In this document: positions 35,680-46,764 of the stretch, in pieces | Layout of the letters: every line of letters starts with the position of its first letter | How positions within the stretch are numbered: the first letter of the stretch is position 1 | Source: Strongylocentrotus purpuratus | Lineage: Eukaryota > Echinodermata > Echinoidea > Camarodonta > Strongylocentrotidae | Assembly (NCBI RefSeq): GCF_000002235.5 | Contig: NW_022145597.1 | Coordinates: forward strand, 24,952,923-25,016,922 | Length of the DNA stretch: 64,000 bases | Direction: 5' to 3' | The notes under the pieces: generated by a model | The model's database searches: none | The model's input: the letters and a program-made list of their open reading frames with translations, nothing else | What the model was told of the DNA's origin: nothing | Position numbers and translations under genes: made by a program

Positions 35680-36987
35680 TCAGTCGCGAGAGAAACGTGC
35701 CAGGAAGTTCCTCAGCATCGCCCTAGCCTCGTTGCGGTACACCTTCAGACGGAGCGCGAACAAGAACGGATTAATGCATGTGTTGAGATTCCCCATGATG
35801 ACCAAGAAGCGATACCACGAGGAGCTGAAGCCGACTTTTCCTCCAAGGTTGTACTGCAAGAATGTCCACTGGTTAGGAGACCAACAGACTAAGTAGATGA
35901 TGCACATGGCTAGGAGAACCTTGGTCGTGTTACGTCGTTGAAGCGCACCTGCGGCGTCCTTGTCCGTACGAGCAGGCGCTCCAGAGGTGTTTCCCTGTCC
36001 AGATGACGAGGGTTTTGGAGCGTCTTTGGCATCGCATTTGTTGTGATCGCCAGGCGTTGAAGACTTCTTTGTGTTGATGACTGCAGGAACTTCAAGCTGA
36101 TTACTCGAGAATTGCTGTGCTGCCTCTACAGGAGGCACGTCATCACTCTTGGTAATAGTGCCTATGAGTTCTGCACTGTTTTGAGCCGGCCGTTCGGATG
36201 ACTGTGGTTGTTTGGAAGTTCCTGGTTGAATCGAAGTGGATGGTATCAGTAAAACGTTCGTCTTCTTGAACTCGCCGGCGCCTCGCTCGTGGGCCACTCT
36301 GTTCAGCTTCCGGAATTTACGTATTATGGCCACAAAGGAAAATGTCATGATGCACGCTGGGATGAAATAGTCCCAGAAGAAAAGCATGACGAGGATGCCT
36401 CTGTATCGAGGCGTGTAGCGACAAGTACCTTCGTCCGTTGTATCGTAGTGTAGAGCAACCAGAAGAACCTGGAATATGGGTCCAAGAACCCAGGTAGAAA
36501 CTATCAGCAGGTGAACGGCACGCTTCTTGAAATTCTGGAGGTACCATATTGGATGAAGCACAGCCACGTAGCGTTCGATGGATAGGGCCACGAGGTTGAA
36601 GGTGGAAATTGCGAAGCCACCGAACACCAATACCAACGAATTCCAGAGGTTGCAGTAGACCCTTGCAGCCAGACCGGACTTCTTGACTGATCGGATTCCA
36701 CCGACATCGGAAAGGGTAGAGGCGACAAGGAGCCCTGATACGATACAGTCGATGATGGCTTGATTGACAATCAACAAGTTGGTGTTGTTTCTCACTGAAT
36801 GTCTCCGAAGCACGAGGACGCATGCAAGGTTACCAACAAGACCAAGCATACCGATGAAAACCTGACCAACCTGAATAGGAGTAGCGACAGCCCACCCGGA
36901 TTCTTCTTCGGGAGCTTTGGGAGCTTCGGTAGGGGTACCATTGTAGGACATGGCATCATCCATGATGAGCAGAACGTGGACCTTCAA
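35680..36987 (-). CDS. Class A (rhodopsin-type) GPCR, divergent paralogue
   Basis: Predicted seven-helix receptor of 435 residues in one frame, opposite in orientation to genes A and B and lying between them. Shared features: GNLAC in TM1, NQAIID in TM2, ERY at 138-140, Cys112 and Cys189 for the ECL disulfide, FFWDYFIPACIMTFSF in TM5, RRNTTKVLLA at the start of TM6, and CWSPNQW from Cys368. Two things differ. TM7 reads NPFLF (406-410), so the NPxxY tyrosine is Phe. Intracellular loop 3 is about 127 residues (225-352), Ser/Pro/Gln-rich and low in complexity. Met9, Met13 or Met1 could be the start; Met9 or Met13 places the NGT sequon close to the N-terminus, as in A and B. Ligand unknown. Confidence 0.92.
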   Translation of the reverse strand: MKVHVLLIMDDAMSYNGTPTEAPKAPEEESGWAVATPIQVGQVFIGMLGLVGNLACVLVLRRHSVRNNTNLLIVNQAIIDCIVSGLLVASTLSDVGGIRSVKKSGLAARVYCNLWNSLVLVFGGFAISTFNLVALSIERYVAVLHPIWYLQNFKKRAVHLLIVSTWVLGPIFQVLLVALHYDTTDEGTCRYTPRYRGILVMLFFWDYFIPACIMTFSFVAIIRKFRKLNRVAHERGAGEFKKTNVLLIPSTSIQPGTSKQPQSSERPAQNSAELIGTITKSDDVPPVEAAQQFSSNQLEVPAVINTKKSSTPGDHNKCDAKDAPKPSSSGQGNTSGAPARTDKDAAGALQRRNTTKVLLAMCIIYLVCWSPNQWTFLQYNLGGKVGFSSSWYRFLVIMGNLNTCINPFLFALRLKVYRNEARAMLRNFLARFSRD

Positions 36988-37957
36988 CTAACGACGAAAA
37001 GATGTGATGGAATAAAAATTTGTGATTTTTAACGAGCTTTATTTGTATGTGCCAGTTTTTAAGAGGACGATAACTCTTTGACACGTCATATCGCGAGAGG
37101 CGTATAGTCGCTTTTGTAGCTTGAAAAAGAAGTTTTTTTATAAATAGTGCCTGGATAACCCATCCTTACCAAAATAGTCAAAATGTCAAACTTATATCGT
37201 TATTATCATGGCATGTCAATTATGGTTTCTAGGTCCAGCATTTTAAACATTTCTCCATGTTTCCGCTTTCAAATGACCATAATTAGTGTCAGAAACCGAT
37301 GAGTGAATTTTGTCGTAATCGGTTTAAAACACTTTGATCAGTACGCGAAATCTGGCTCCGGCCGCCATATGCCAACTGCCATGTTCGCCTGTGGCATTTG
37401 CAGGAAGTTTTAACAAAGGAGTTAAAGTTTGGTCCAGATCCTACGAGTCCAGAAATCCTTCGTGTAACAAACAAAAAAGTGACCTAATTTAATGCACTTA
37501 ATTTCAAACGTCCAGTAATGATTAAGTTCATATTCAAAAGCACTTAGCCTGTCACCCGAAAAGGTCAAAGGAAAGTTCTACTTTCGTGCCAAAGAGTTAG
37601 AAATACCCTTTTTATCGAGGGAATTGTAAAAGCAATTACTACTTGACTTAAAAAAGCAAAATGTAAGAAAAAGATCAAGATGCCATAGCAAAGAGAGCAG
37701 GTTTATTAGGTCTTTAAATAGCGATTTACAATTTAGGCATCCTCGGGGAGGTAAAAAAGTTAACGTTCTAAATTTAGTTAAAAGCATCGGAAGTATAATT
37801 ACCCTGATTTTCAAGGTAATAAAGAACATCAAGGTAAATTGGAAAGTGGGCTTTAAGAGAAGTTAGCTCTGAATATGTACTAACCTTAAAACGTAATTGA
37901 CGGGTGATTATTTATTTACATGATTGCTTGAGAAGCGTCACACGCTTGGTTATGGGG
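36988..37957. other. Upstream region of the minus-strand GPCR
   Basis: No gene or clear TATA box recognised. It should contain the promoter of the minus-strand receptor. It shows no obvious alignment with the upstream regions of genes A and B. Confidence 0.4.
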
Positions 37958-38795
37958 CGTTCACATATACACTCCGGGCCCGTACGGCGATTGAACACAG
38001 ACATTTTGGTCTTTGTTTGTTTGACCGGCTCCCGTACAGGTTCTACAGGCGCCGGACATTTTTCACCAGTGGTGCTGATTCTCCCGGCGTTTTCATCTGC
38101 CCGTTTAATATGTTGTAGATAGCCCGTAAAGGGCCCGTACGTGCTCCAGACGGCAGGCGCGGATCTACGTGGCGATTTTTCCGGCCTGGGCCCCCCCCCC
38201 TAGCCGAAAAATCTGTTTTAAAAAATCGGATAATAACGTAAATTTAATCTTTTTTAAAAACAAAAACGTCCCCCCCCCACCAAAAAAAAATATATATATA
38301 TATATATATTTTTTTTCGCCCACACCGAAAACAAATTAGTGGTTCCCCCCCCCCCCTCTTGTCGCCGGCTGGATCCGCCCCTGCCAGACGGTGCCTGGAC
38401 GGGGTCATCACGATTTGTTCAATTATCAATGTACAACGCAGCTTTAAACAGGCGGCGCGGATGTCAGAGGCAACATAGTTCAGTGCACCGCAAGGAACCC
38501 AGCAGGGTGCCTATAAACGACTGAGGCCGGGCCCCGGGAGCCATTGGGTGCACCTTTACATCGGACGGAGCCCGTAAGCTTACCGGCCCACAACTGGGTG
38601 GCACCAGGCCGCCAACTTTACGGGCGCCGAGCATTTTCATTCGACCATTTTTACCGGTCACCTCACGGGCGTCGCAGAATATGTGACCATACATGCCGTA
38701 GAAATGGAAATCGGAAGGGTCCCGTACGGTCTCTAAAATCTACGGCAAGCCGCCAGGTATGGAAAAATCGTATGGGGCTCGGTGAATATGTGACC
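37958..38795. mobile_element. GC-rich non-autonomous element, interrupted
   Basis: Noticeably more GC-rich than its surroundings. The left end GTTCACATATACAC and the right end (reversed) GGTCACATATTCACC are inverted, and the words GGGCCCGTACGG and CCCGTACGGTC recur near both ends and inside (37976, 38032, 38134, 38719). A 230-bp hAT-like element is inserted at 38154-38383. No transposase frame is visible. Confidence 0.6.
38154..38383. mobile_element. Non-autonomous hAT-like element, 230 bp
   Basis: The ends CAGGCGCGGATCTA and (reversed) CAGGGGCGGATCCA are flanked by an exact 8-bp target duplication, CCAGACGG, at 38146-38153 and 38384-38391. An 8-bp duplication with CAGGG-type termini is the signature of the hAT superfamily. 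The centre is poly-C, poly-A and (TA)n. It is inserted in the GC-rich element around it and is therefore the younger of the two. Confidence 0.9.
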
Positions 38796-39019
38796 TAGGC
38801 ATATTCAAAGCATGGAGGGGGTCTACGGCCCTATGCTCTATGTGTTATCCAAGGGAAGGATTAGTGCCTTACATATTCATTTTTTTTAAAGACATGTAGT
38901 CAAAAGCTATCTTATCATTTTGTTTGTATTTCGTGTAGTATGATATATTTTATTAAACTTTCCCACTTTTGGAATAAATTTATCAACATTCTACGTCATT
39001 ATGTAAAGTACATAATGAC

Positions 39020-39073
39020 GTGGTTTGGAACCGGGGCTTGTTTGCGACGAGTCCACTGCTCTACCACAGAGGC
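39020..39073 (-). repeat. tRNA-like SINE head, degenerate
   Basis: On the minus strand, TGTGGTAGAGCAGTGGA resembles a tRNA D-arm/box A and is followed by CCGGTTCCAAACC, a box B-like T-arm with one change from the usual GGTTCGA. No complete cloverleaf is possible, so this is more likely a SINE head or dead tRNA copy than a working tRNA gene. Confidence 0.45.
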
Positions 39074-39129
39074 ATCATTGTTACTCGGTAATATTTATAC
39101 AGTGAATTTGGCATTAGGTAAATAAACAA

Positions 39130-39470
39130 ATACTTCAGTCACACCACTTAACTATTTCCAAACCGATGAACTTCTTGGATATTCAAGTATTACTCCAGTC
39201 AAGTCGACGAGGCCGACACAAAATTTCATTTTTCTCGGATGGCCGAGGATCGGTCGGTTTTTAGTCGGTGTCGCGGTATGACTATGGTATAAATATAATT
39301 GTTCACTCGATTTTGTGTCTGCCTCGTCGGTATGACACCTCAGTCACCGTAAAACCGACTCCGCACCAACTCCAAACCGACCAATCTTTTTAGCCATTTG
39401 GTGTCTCTCGTCGATATTGTATCGGCCGAGTCGGTGTGGTATCAGTCTCGCCGGTGTGAATGAGTTTAAA
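39130..39470. mobile_element. Possible decayed inverted-repeat element
   Basis: GAGGCCGACAC, GTCGGTGTCGCGG, CCTCGTCGGTATGACACC, GCCGAGTCGGTGTGG and TCACACC words alternate in both orientations over 340 bp. The outer boundaries are unclear. It has the appearance of a MITE with internal inverted motifs. Confidence 0.4.
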
Positions 39471-39619
39471 ATTATTATAGGCAGCCAATTACATTCATTT
39501 TATGGGTAGACCTTGGAATAAAAAAAAACCCCATTGTTATCGCCTACAGCTCTCCAATCCAAAAGCAAATTATTTTGCCTGCAATCGAATTTAAATACAG
39601 ACGTATACTTAATGTCGGC

Positions 39620-39800
39620 ATACAAGTTCAGTTCAGTTCATGTTATTCAAAACCATACAAAGCATGATATAATCAGTTACATAAAAAAGAGACTGGTAAT
39701 AGTACATCAATCAACATATTCTAACTTAATTACATCATAACTGAATGGTTTTAGGACCCCTTTAGAAGCTAAGCTTGTGAGCGGGGCCCTATAGTCAACA
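39620..39800. repeat. Dispersed repeat fragment
   Basis: It begins with short direct repeats (GTTCAGTTCAGTTCA), then TGTTATTCAAAACCATACAAAGCATGATATAATCAG split by mismatches, and ends GAAGCTAAGCTTGTGAGCGGGGCC. A segment with the same order of elements lies at 63523-63700. Possibly the 3' end of a LINE read in antisense; this is a guess from its form. Confidence 0.35.
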
Positions 39801-40240
39801 AAATACATACATTTACAGTAAAAAGAATGTTACGTATGATTATATGATGGATGAACCTTAAACAGGCAGGACCAAACTATCAATGCTATTTGTAGAACAT
39901 AAAATCACCCCAAAAAAAACGCCGCTGTACTTAACGTGTAAATTAATGTTACCTGTACCCAACGAAGGTCCTGTACGTATTCACTGATCTCTGCGTTAAA
40001 AAATACAGAAATCTTAAGAGAATCGCACTTACGTCATCATGAACCAAAAAACATAAACCGCGATTTGGCCGCGGCATATCAGAACGTGGCTTCATTTCAA
40101 AGCATAGCAAATGAAGGGTGATGTACACTTTCTTAAATTATAAAAGAGTCAGTAGTGAGCTAAAAACAACACAATAATACGTCTAGTTTCATTTAGCATT
40201 TTAAGGCGTTGATAAAAACTAGTTGAGTCTGTGCAAAATT

Positions 40241-40612
40241 AATGTGTAGGTATCTATATTTTGCAGTGTAAGACTCTTTTTACAAATCTTCTTATAAAAT
40301 CATAATGAAACTGTCACGCAAGTCAAACCAATTGTGTACCAAATAAACGTGATAGCCCTAGTATGAAAATTACACCTAGAAGAAAGTTCGAATAGATATC
40401 ATTTCCACTTTGTAAATGTGCAGGTATCTAAATTTTCAGTGTAAGGCTATTTAAAAAAAATCTTCTAATAATATTATCGTAAACAGAGATGCTGTCATGA
40501 AAGTTGAACCAATTGGGTACCAAAATGAACGTGGAAGTAATAGTATGCAAAATTACACCTAGAATGAGAACGTAATTTTTAACATTTCCACTTTACAAAC
40601 TGGATAAATGTG
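40241..40612 (+). repeat. Imperfect ~175-bp tandem duplication
   Basis: AATGTGTAGGTATCTA at 40241 returns as AATGTGCAGGTATCTA at 40415. Both are followed by CAGTGTAAG, ATCTTCT, a CTGTCA block, CCAATTG, GTACCAAA, AACGTG and AATTACACCTAGAA. A third copy starts and stops at about 40608. The divergence suggests an old event. Confidence 0.75.
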
Positions 40613-41029
40613 AAAGCAACTTGCAATGGAAGTAGACCTTCACTCATTTTACGTTTATCTTTGGCTTTTCGTTACGATTAAGTTTAAATCTGACGAATTT
40701 GATTTGGTGATAATGCTGCAGACTCTCTCTCCTGCCCGATCACAATATTTCTTTTCTCGCCATACTCCTAACCATCTCCAATCCCCCCTCTCTCTCTCTC
40801 TCCCTTTTCCCCACCCCCCCCTCCTCCTAGTTGTATTTTGAACAAATTCAATTCAGAGTATCCAAGATGGTTTCAACGGTACAGCCAACCTTCTCAGAAA
40901 GGGCTGATGTTGAAAGGGTGCGGTTCGCGTCTTTTTTTCCGTACCACTAGTACGTCATAGAGGTTATTTCGACGACTTGAATAGAGGCAACATCTGACTC
41001 GTATACCGAATCGCGCCGCACTGATAACG

Positions 41030-41220
41030 CGGTGTGGTGCGTACAACCATGGACTTACTAGACTAAGTCCATGTCTAGTAAGTCCATGGTACAACGCACC
41101 CTTTCGAGAAAAGTGCACCCCCCCCGCTTGTCTCGAAAAGGTGCGTTGAGAACGGAGTACCGCCATAACGCACCCTTTAGGGATATTAAGGGGGGGGGGG
41201 CTTTCTCGAAAGGGTGCGTT
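41030..41220. repeat. CCTTTCGAG foldback block upstream of gene B
   Basis: Inverted ACGCACCCTTTCGAGA and TCTCGAAAAGGTGCGT around a C-rich centre, then ACGCACCCTTT again and CTCGAAAGGGTGCGTT. It is homologous to the tandem units at 30534-30858 and is followed here, as there, by the TTCCACATCA repeat. Confidence 0.7.
41046..41090. repeat. Perfect 17-bp hairpin
   Basis: ACCATGGACTTACTAGA (41046-41062) and TCTAGTAAGTCCATGGT (41074-41090) are exact inverted copies across an 11-base loop that itself repeats AAGTCCATG. It lies inside the CCTTTCGAG block and is absent from the related block at 30.5 kb. Confidence 0.85.
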
Positions 41221-41544
41221 AGCTAGTTTTCCACATCAAATATTTTTTTTTTATAGAATTTAAGGAACATGAATTTAAAACGTTTAAATTGAAATGATCA
41301 AAATTGAAACAGATTGAAAGTTAAATACAACTACTGTTGCGTAGTCTTGCAGATCAGACGTTTATAAGAATTAAATCAATAAATTACATATATTGAAGTA
41401 TAAAAACATAGTTCTATTTTGTATATAAGTAATGCTTGCCTGTCATAGCAACAAAAACAAAAACCCGTTTCGTTGACGATCAGCTTCTTTGTTGTTAGGG
41501 AGAGAGTGAGTGGAGGAAGAGGAGAACTATTAAAAAAAGAGAAA

Positions 41545-44500
41545 GAGAGAGAGAGAGAGAGACGGGTGAAGAGAGATAATATGAAACTTATAAATGGCAA
41601 AGTCGATAATGGGTTTCATAAGAAAATATAGGATAAGTTCGTTCCAGAAAGTAAATCATTCATCTCTTAATGTGTTTGGATTACCTCCTGGTATTCAAAT
41701 CAGAAATGCATTTCATAAAAGCTCATTAACGTCCATGTTAAAGCCTTGATTTATTCATTACTGTTTAAACAGTGACATTTCCTGGGTGCAACGCCCAAGA
41801 TAATAGATAATTCATCTCCACACCTTGTCGTACTTACGAGAGATAATGGCAAATAGAATTATGCTGATAATGATGGGAGGAATCGTAAGCATAATATGTC
41901 TTCATTCTGTTTTTCATGCTTCTGGCAAAAGTAGATTCACTTCTAGAAGAGCATTTAAATTAGCGTGAGATGAGGTATGCAGTTTTCCGCAAAGCGGATT
42001 TTGTCAGAATAGTTCATAGAAGCATCATCAAAAGGTTGCGATATTTTTGATGAAAATCACAAATAACCACCTGGAAATTTCTTTGATTGCAGAATTTGTA
42101 ATATCCCTGGGATTTGTATAAAGAACCTAAAGACGCCAGAAAGGTTCGAAATTTGATGTCATTTATCTTCCTCTATGGAGACCACTCTGGAGAGGTTGTT
42201 TGCAGAATTTGTGTAAAGTGAGAAAATGTGACGATTGCTAGAGACTCAAGGTTACGATTTTGTTCACCCTTTCTCTCTCTCTCTCGCGCGCTCTCTAAAG
42301 GAATTAGGCACTTGATGCTGCAACGTGTTTGGTTAATGAACTGAACAAATTCCAGTTACTAAATGCAGTTGTTACGGTCTCGATAACAAAATTCGAAAAC
42401 ATTTTGTTTTCATCACCCGACAAAGGTCTCAACTGGTTTCTTACATTTGGAAAACGATGGCGTTAAATCAAACAGTATCCGCAGAAGGCACAACCCAAGA
42501 CGAACCCTCTACAAAATTTGGTCAAATTTGTGAGCTTTTTATAGGATGCTTCGGAATCGTTGGTAACTTGACGTGTGTATTTGTTCTAGGCCGCCGTTCT
42601 GTCCGCAACCATACGAACTGGCTGATAGTCAACCAAGCAGTTGTCGATGCCCTAGTTTCGTTTTTTCTCGTAGCAGCCGTTTCGACCAAATTCGCAGGGG
42701 TATCCTCAAAAACGATGAACCGAACGAGCGGTGATATCTATTGCAAATTTTGGCGCTCGCTTTGTGTGGTTTTCGCTGGTTTCGCTATATCCACGTTTAA
42801 TCTAACAGCTATATCCATCGAGCGGTATATAGCTGTCGTACATCCTATGTGGTACCTTTCCCATTTCAAAAGGCGAGCAATGCTTACCTTGATAACACTT
42901 AACTGGCTTCTAGCCCCAGTTCTTCAGATTGTAACAGTATCAACGCAGTATGGGGTGATGCAGAATGGTGAGTGCGATTTCTACCCGAAGAACAGTCAGA
43001 TTCTCGTAGCCTTATTTTTCTGGGAGTATTTCATACCAATATGCATCATGACATTCTCCTTTGTCGCCATTATTATCAAGTTTCGAAAGCTAAATAAGAT
43101 CGCAATCGAACGTACACGTGAGATTCATCATCAACCACCCGTTGCCGGTATGTCCTTAGCGCAACAAGAGCCGGGAGGTAGCGAACGGGCGTCAAGAATA
43201 TGGAGCGTACCCGTTGATATTGAGAGGAGCGCCATCCGAGCTGGAAACGCTACTTCCCCAAGAAGAGGCCACATACGTAACGACCAGAGAAACCAAAACC
43301 AGGTAAACGCGGTCGGGCGGATCCAGAGGCGCAACACAACTAAGGTCCTTTTTGCAGTCTACATCATTTTCCTGATATGCTGGTCACCGAATCAATGGGC
43401 TTTTCTACAGTTCAACCTTGGAGGCCATCTGGATTTCAACTTCCATTTCTATCGTTTGACAGTGGTCATGGGCATGCTAAATACCTGTATTAACCCCTTC
43501 ATCTACGCTCTGAGACTCAAGATCTATCAAAAAGAGCTGAAAGCCATCGTTCAATCCTTATTTACTGCACTACGTCGTAAACTTAATTTTCATCATTGAG
43601 TCCGTTGCACACGAAGCGTTATTTCCTGACGTAGGACAGCGTCATTGGTGCTTGCTTTCATGCGTCAATTGATAGTGAAATTGTTTCAAATGTGAATGTA
43701 AAATGGAAAGCACTTACAAGTTTTTGTTATACTTGGCGCATGCGCTACTTTCGATCACAGGTTGGATTGGCGCTCGTAATAGCGCAATCATTATAACGCT
43801 TTGTGTGCATTGTTAATTACTTCTCGACAAAATAAAAGCTAGGTATCACATCTAGTTTTGTATATTCTTCTGCCGTTTTTTTTTCTACCACTGATCAATG
43901 TCGTTCAGTCTTATATAGGTTTTCTGTCTAACGAGCGGCAAATTTTCAACGAATTCTGGTCTGACACGATGCGCCAACTACTTAAATGCAGGACTACGCC
44001 AATGGAATGCCGGTATTGACATTGTGGCTTGGTCAGATTCACGAAACTTACGCTCCTTGAAACCTCTGATGTTCAATATTTTAAACCAAAGTATATCAAT
44101 TTTCTATCTATTTCAAAGATTAAAAAAAAAATTATGGACAAGGGAACAAGCGATATTTTCTGATGAATAAAAGTCAAGGAAAACCATATGCTTCTAAGAA
44201 AAGATCACTATTTAATTTAGTAAGAAACATCAGTTTATTCCAGCTAGCGATTTCTAGTTGTGTGGAGGCATTACATGGAAAATAAATGCTCTTTCTTTTA
44301 TAACAATACCTCCAGTTGTGCTTGTGTAAGGAATTATGCATGTTTACCGAATAATATAAAGAAAAAGCGAACGCCAGTGGAGGATTTATTTGGAAGATGA
44401 TGATGCTTGCGGTTATCCTATGCTGCATATGATGCAAAAATGCTGTCTTTGTGTTATTGACGCCTCGTGAGAAATCGGTGTAATTGTCAGCTATAACTGT

Positions 44501-45115
44501 GGGCATAATATGTAAAGAATTGCATGTATATAGATCTTGTGCAAATTTTTTCCCAACAAGTAAACAGTAACTGCCAATGTAAGTGCACTTGTCTATGATA
44601 TTGTAATGCTTAGAATTGTGCGATGTAGTGAGATATTGTCCACTTCAGTTTGTTCTCGGATTTAGAACGCATGCGGCTTCCGACAAGAAGCAGCGTTTGT
44701 CATAGCCGAGAACAGTTGAGACCACAAAAATGAAATTGATACACTGTCAACAAAGCAGAAACTGCTTGGTGTGTCTCTACTCTAACGTAGTAATATCCAT
44801 ACATGTCTAGAAATATATCACATCCTCCTTTTAATAATCAATTTCTCCTAATCACTTCTTGACGTTTAGTCGATAAAGAAAGTGTTTCTTTGATGAAAAA
44901 TGTATTTGATGGATTAGTTCACTTAACCTAATTATTTTACCTTGCAAATAAATCAGTGGTAACTTAATATTCCCTTCGTATTAAAAGAAGATAGAGAACA
45001 ATATAGATTTTAAAAGATGGGAATAAAAATGTTGAACTACGTGAAAAAGTCAGCTATTTGGGGAGGAAAATATTTTTCTGATTTGTAAGGCTTCACTTTG
45101 TGCTTGTTATGAATA
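41545..45115 (+). repeat. Duplicated segment, copy B
   Basis: It aligns with copy A (24133-29335) through the upstream region, gene B and the downstream region. Differences are about 0.7 kb at roughly 43714-44418 found only here, no 92-bp tandem duplication, and none of the 1.9 kb that copy A has before its TGTCTAGAAAT match. Confidence 0.85.
42457..43599 (+). CDS. Class A (rhodopsin-type) GPCR, gene B
   Basis: Predicted seven-helix receptor of 380 residues and close paralogue of gene A: about 17 differences in the first 220 aligned residues by eye, most of them in the extracellular N-terminus. It keeps GNLTC, NQAVVD, ERY, CWSPNQW and NPFIY. Intracellular loop 3 differs more, with short insertions and deletions and several replacements before the shared GRIQRRNTTK. 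The C-terminus after TM7 continues KAIVQSLFTALRRKLNFHH, a basic amphipathic stretch suitable for helix 8 and probably the ancestral form. An Asn precedes the conserved TM4 Trp where A has Ile. An AATAAA lies about 230 bases after the stop, in sequence absent from copy A. Ligand unknown. Confidence 0.93.
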   Translation: MALNQTVSAEGTTQDEPSTKFGQICELFIGCFGIVGNLTCVFVLGRRSVRNHTNWLIVNQAVVDALVSFFLVAAVSTKFAGVSSKTMNRTSGDIYCKFWRSLCVVFAGFAISTFNLTAISIERYIAVVHPMWYLSHFKRRAMLTLITLNWLLAPVLQIVTVSTQYGVMQNGECDFYPKNSQILVALFFWEYFIPICIMTFSFVAIIIKFRKLNKIAIERTREIHHQPPVAGMSLAQQEPGGSERASRIWSVPVDIERSAIRAGNATSPRRGHIRNDQRNQNQVNAVGRIQRRNTTKVLFAVYIIFLICWSPNQWAFLQFNLGGHLDFNFHFYRLTVVMGMLNTCINPFIYALRLKIYQKELKAIVQSLFTALRRKLNFHH

Positions 45116-45591
45116 AATATATTTGATTTTACACGTTCATGTTATTTTGTTATGTGAATAATGACTTCATAAATGGGAAAGGCAGAGAGGTAGGGAGAGA
45201 AAACGAGAGAGAGATAGAGGGAGAGAGAAAGAAATAGAAAAGGTATTACAATATGGAAATATTGTTGTGTGTATTTAAGTACTGAGCTTTCAGTGAGAGT
45301 ATGCTGTTTCCGGGCTATCTGTAAGATGTTTGGTTATACTATTGTTCACGTTTTGCAACTTATATTTGATTATTATTCATACGGCAACCACAATAGCGTT
45401 CAGTACAATATTAATGTACAGGAAAAAGTAGACAAAAAATACGAATACGCAAGCTTTGTTTTTCAAGCGGTTCAGATTTTATTTACTTTCCCAATTTATA
45501 TTAATGAGTTTCAGGTTGCAACACAAATTAAAAACACAAGTTCTTGACTTTCAATGACTTTCCATGACCCATTGTTGGCTGTTCTATAACC
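43600..45591. other. 3' flank of gene B
   Basis: Part of the duplicated segment up to about 45115. The 0.7-kb block at about 43714-44418 unique to this copy shows no clear terminal repeats and no supported gene. A GA-rich stretch lies at 45180-45240. Confidence 0.45.
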
Positions 45592-45880
45592 AGGGGTGTG
45601 TTTCACAAAGACTAAGATCGACTTTAAGTTGTACTTAACTATAGTAGGCCGTTAATGCACTATTTTATCCCATCATTTAATGGCATCGGTTTCTCAAGGG
45701 ACGTACCAATCGTGGTCACAATCTACCGAATTTACATTTTTTGATAGTTCATTATCGAAGAAAAAATATCATCTGAAGATCACAATTGATGGACTAGTGG
45801 AAAAAGCAACCAGTGAAATGAAGGGATTGCCATAGTAAGTATCACCTAAAGTTGATCTTAGTATTTGTGAACCCCCCCAG
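45592..45880. mobile_element. MITE with GTTTCACAAAGACTAAGATC ends
   Basis: The left end CAGGGGTGTGTTTCACAAAG, continuing ACTAAGATCGACTTTA, is matched by the reversed right end CTGGGGGGGTTCACAAATAC, continuing TAAGATCAACTTTA. The inverted termini are about 35 bp. The 220-bp centre is non-coding. Superfamily not assigned. Confidence 0.8.
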
Positions 45881-46207
45881 ATAAGTAGCATTTGTATATG
45901 GGTTGCGGCTTAAAAAACGGCGTACGTATACAACGCCCATCGTCAGTTCAAACTGGATGGCTGCCATAGTTAAACGCGGCCCACAAACACGATGAATTTT
46001 TGTGACTTTCCAATACTTTAGGAGATTTTTTCATTTTCATTTTCCATAACTTTCCAGAATAATATATATTTTCATGACCGTGGGAATCCTGAGTTTACAA
46101 CATCTCTGTATTTCCCCCTGAAAGTGATGTTCAACAAACTATTCATCTATCATCGTAGGGAGCCGAAAAATAATCTCGACTCTTTGACGTTATGAGATCT
46201 GAATATA

Positions 46208-46764
46208 CATGGTGGCCCAATAAAAGCGTACTAGCACAGACTTCCAATAATGTGGGGTCAAAATCACTGATACCTGCGAAATGAAAAATGATTATCATAC
46301 CAAAATTCATAAATTTACAAGAGGGTTTTAGTTATAGAGAGCTTTTTGTGATGCAAGGTAAAAGTTCAAATAACTTCAGTATCAATACAACAGTGTCTTA
46401 AACAATTTGTATAATTACAAGCCTATGTTTAACAAGCCATTAAAAATTGCCTGAAAAAAAGTAATGTGTGAAATGCTGGGTTTGTATTCAAGCTGACGTA
46501 CATAACAACTTGATCAAAGCTCAGGCTTAATACTATTTCCGAAAATACACAATGACGTGTAAGTTTCTGTAAAGAGCCCTGCAAATGGAATTTAAAAAAA
46601 AAATTGTTTCCCATAAATGCGTCTAGAAAGGAAATACCCAACCAATTTCGGTGAATTTGATATTAAACATTTTCTTTTATGAAGATGCCCTATCTATACT
46701 AGCAATATTTAAATTTGCCCCACAAAATTTATAGTAGGCAAGTCAATTTTTATGGGCAACCCTG
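46208..46764. mobile_element. Possible mariner-like non-autonomous element
   Basis: The left CATGGTGGCCCAATAAAAG and the right (reversed) CAGGGTTGCCCATAAAAATT are inverted and resemble Tc1/mariner termini. A TA precedes the left end, but no clean TA follows the right end. The 0.5-kb interior has no recognisable transposase. Confidence 0.5.

Noticed and set aside
36317..36823. 168-residue open frame overlapping the minus-strand GPCR
   Set aside because: A shadow frame of the receptor gene; it shows no membrane segments or family motifs.
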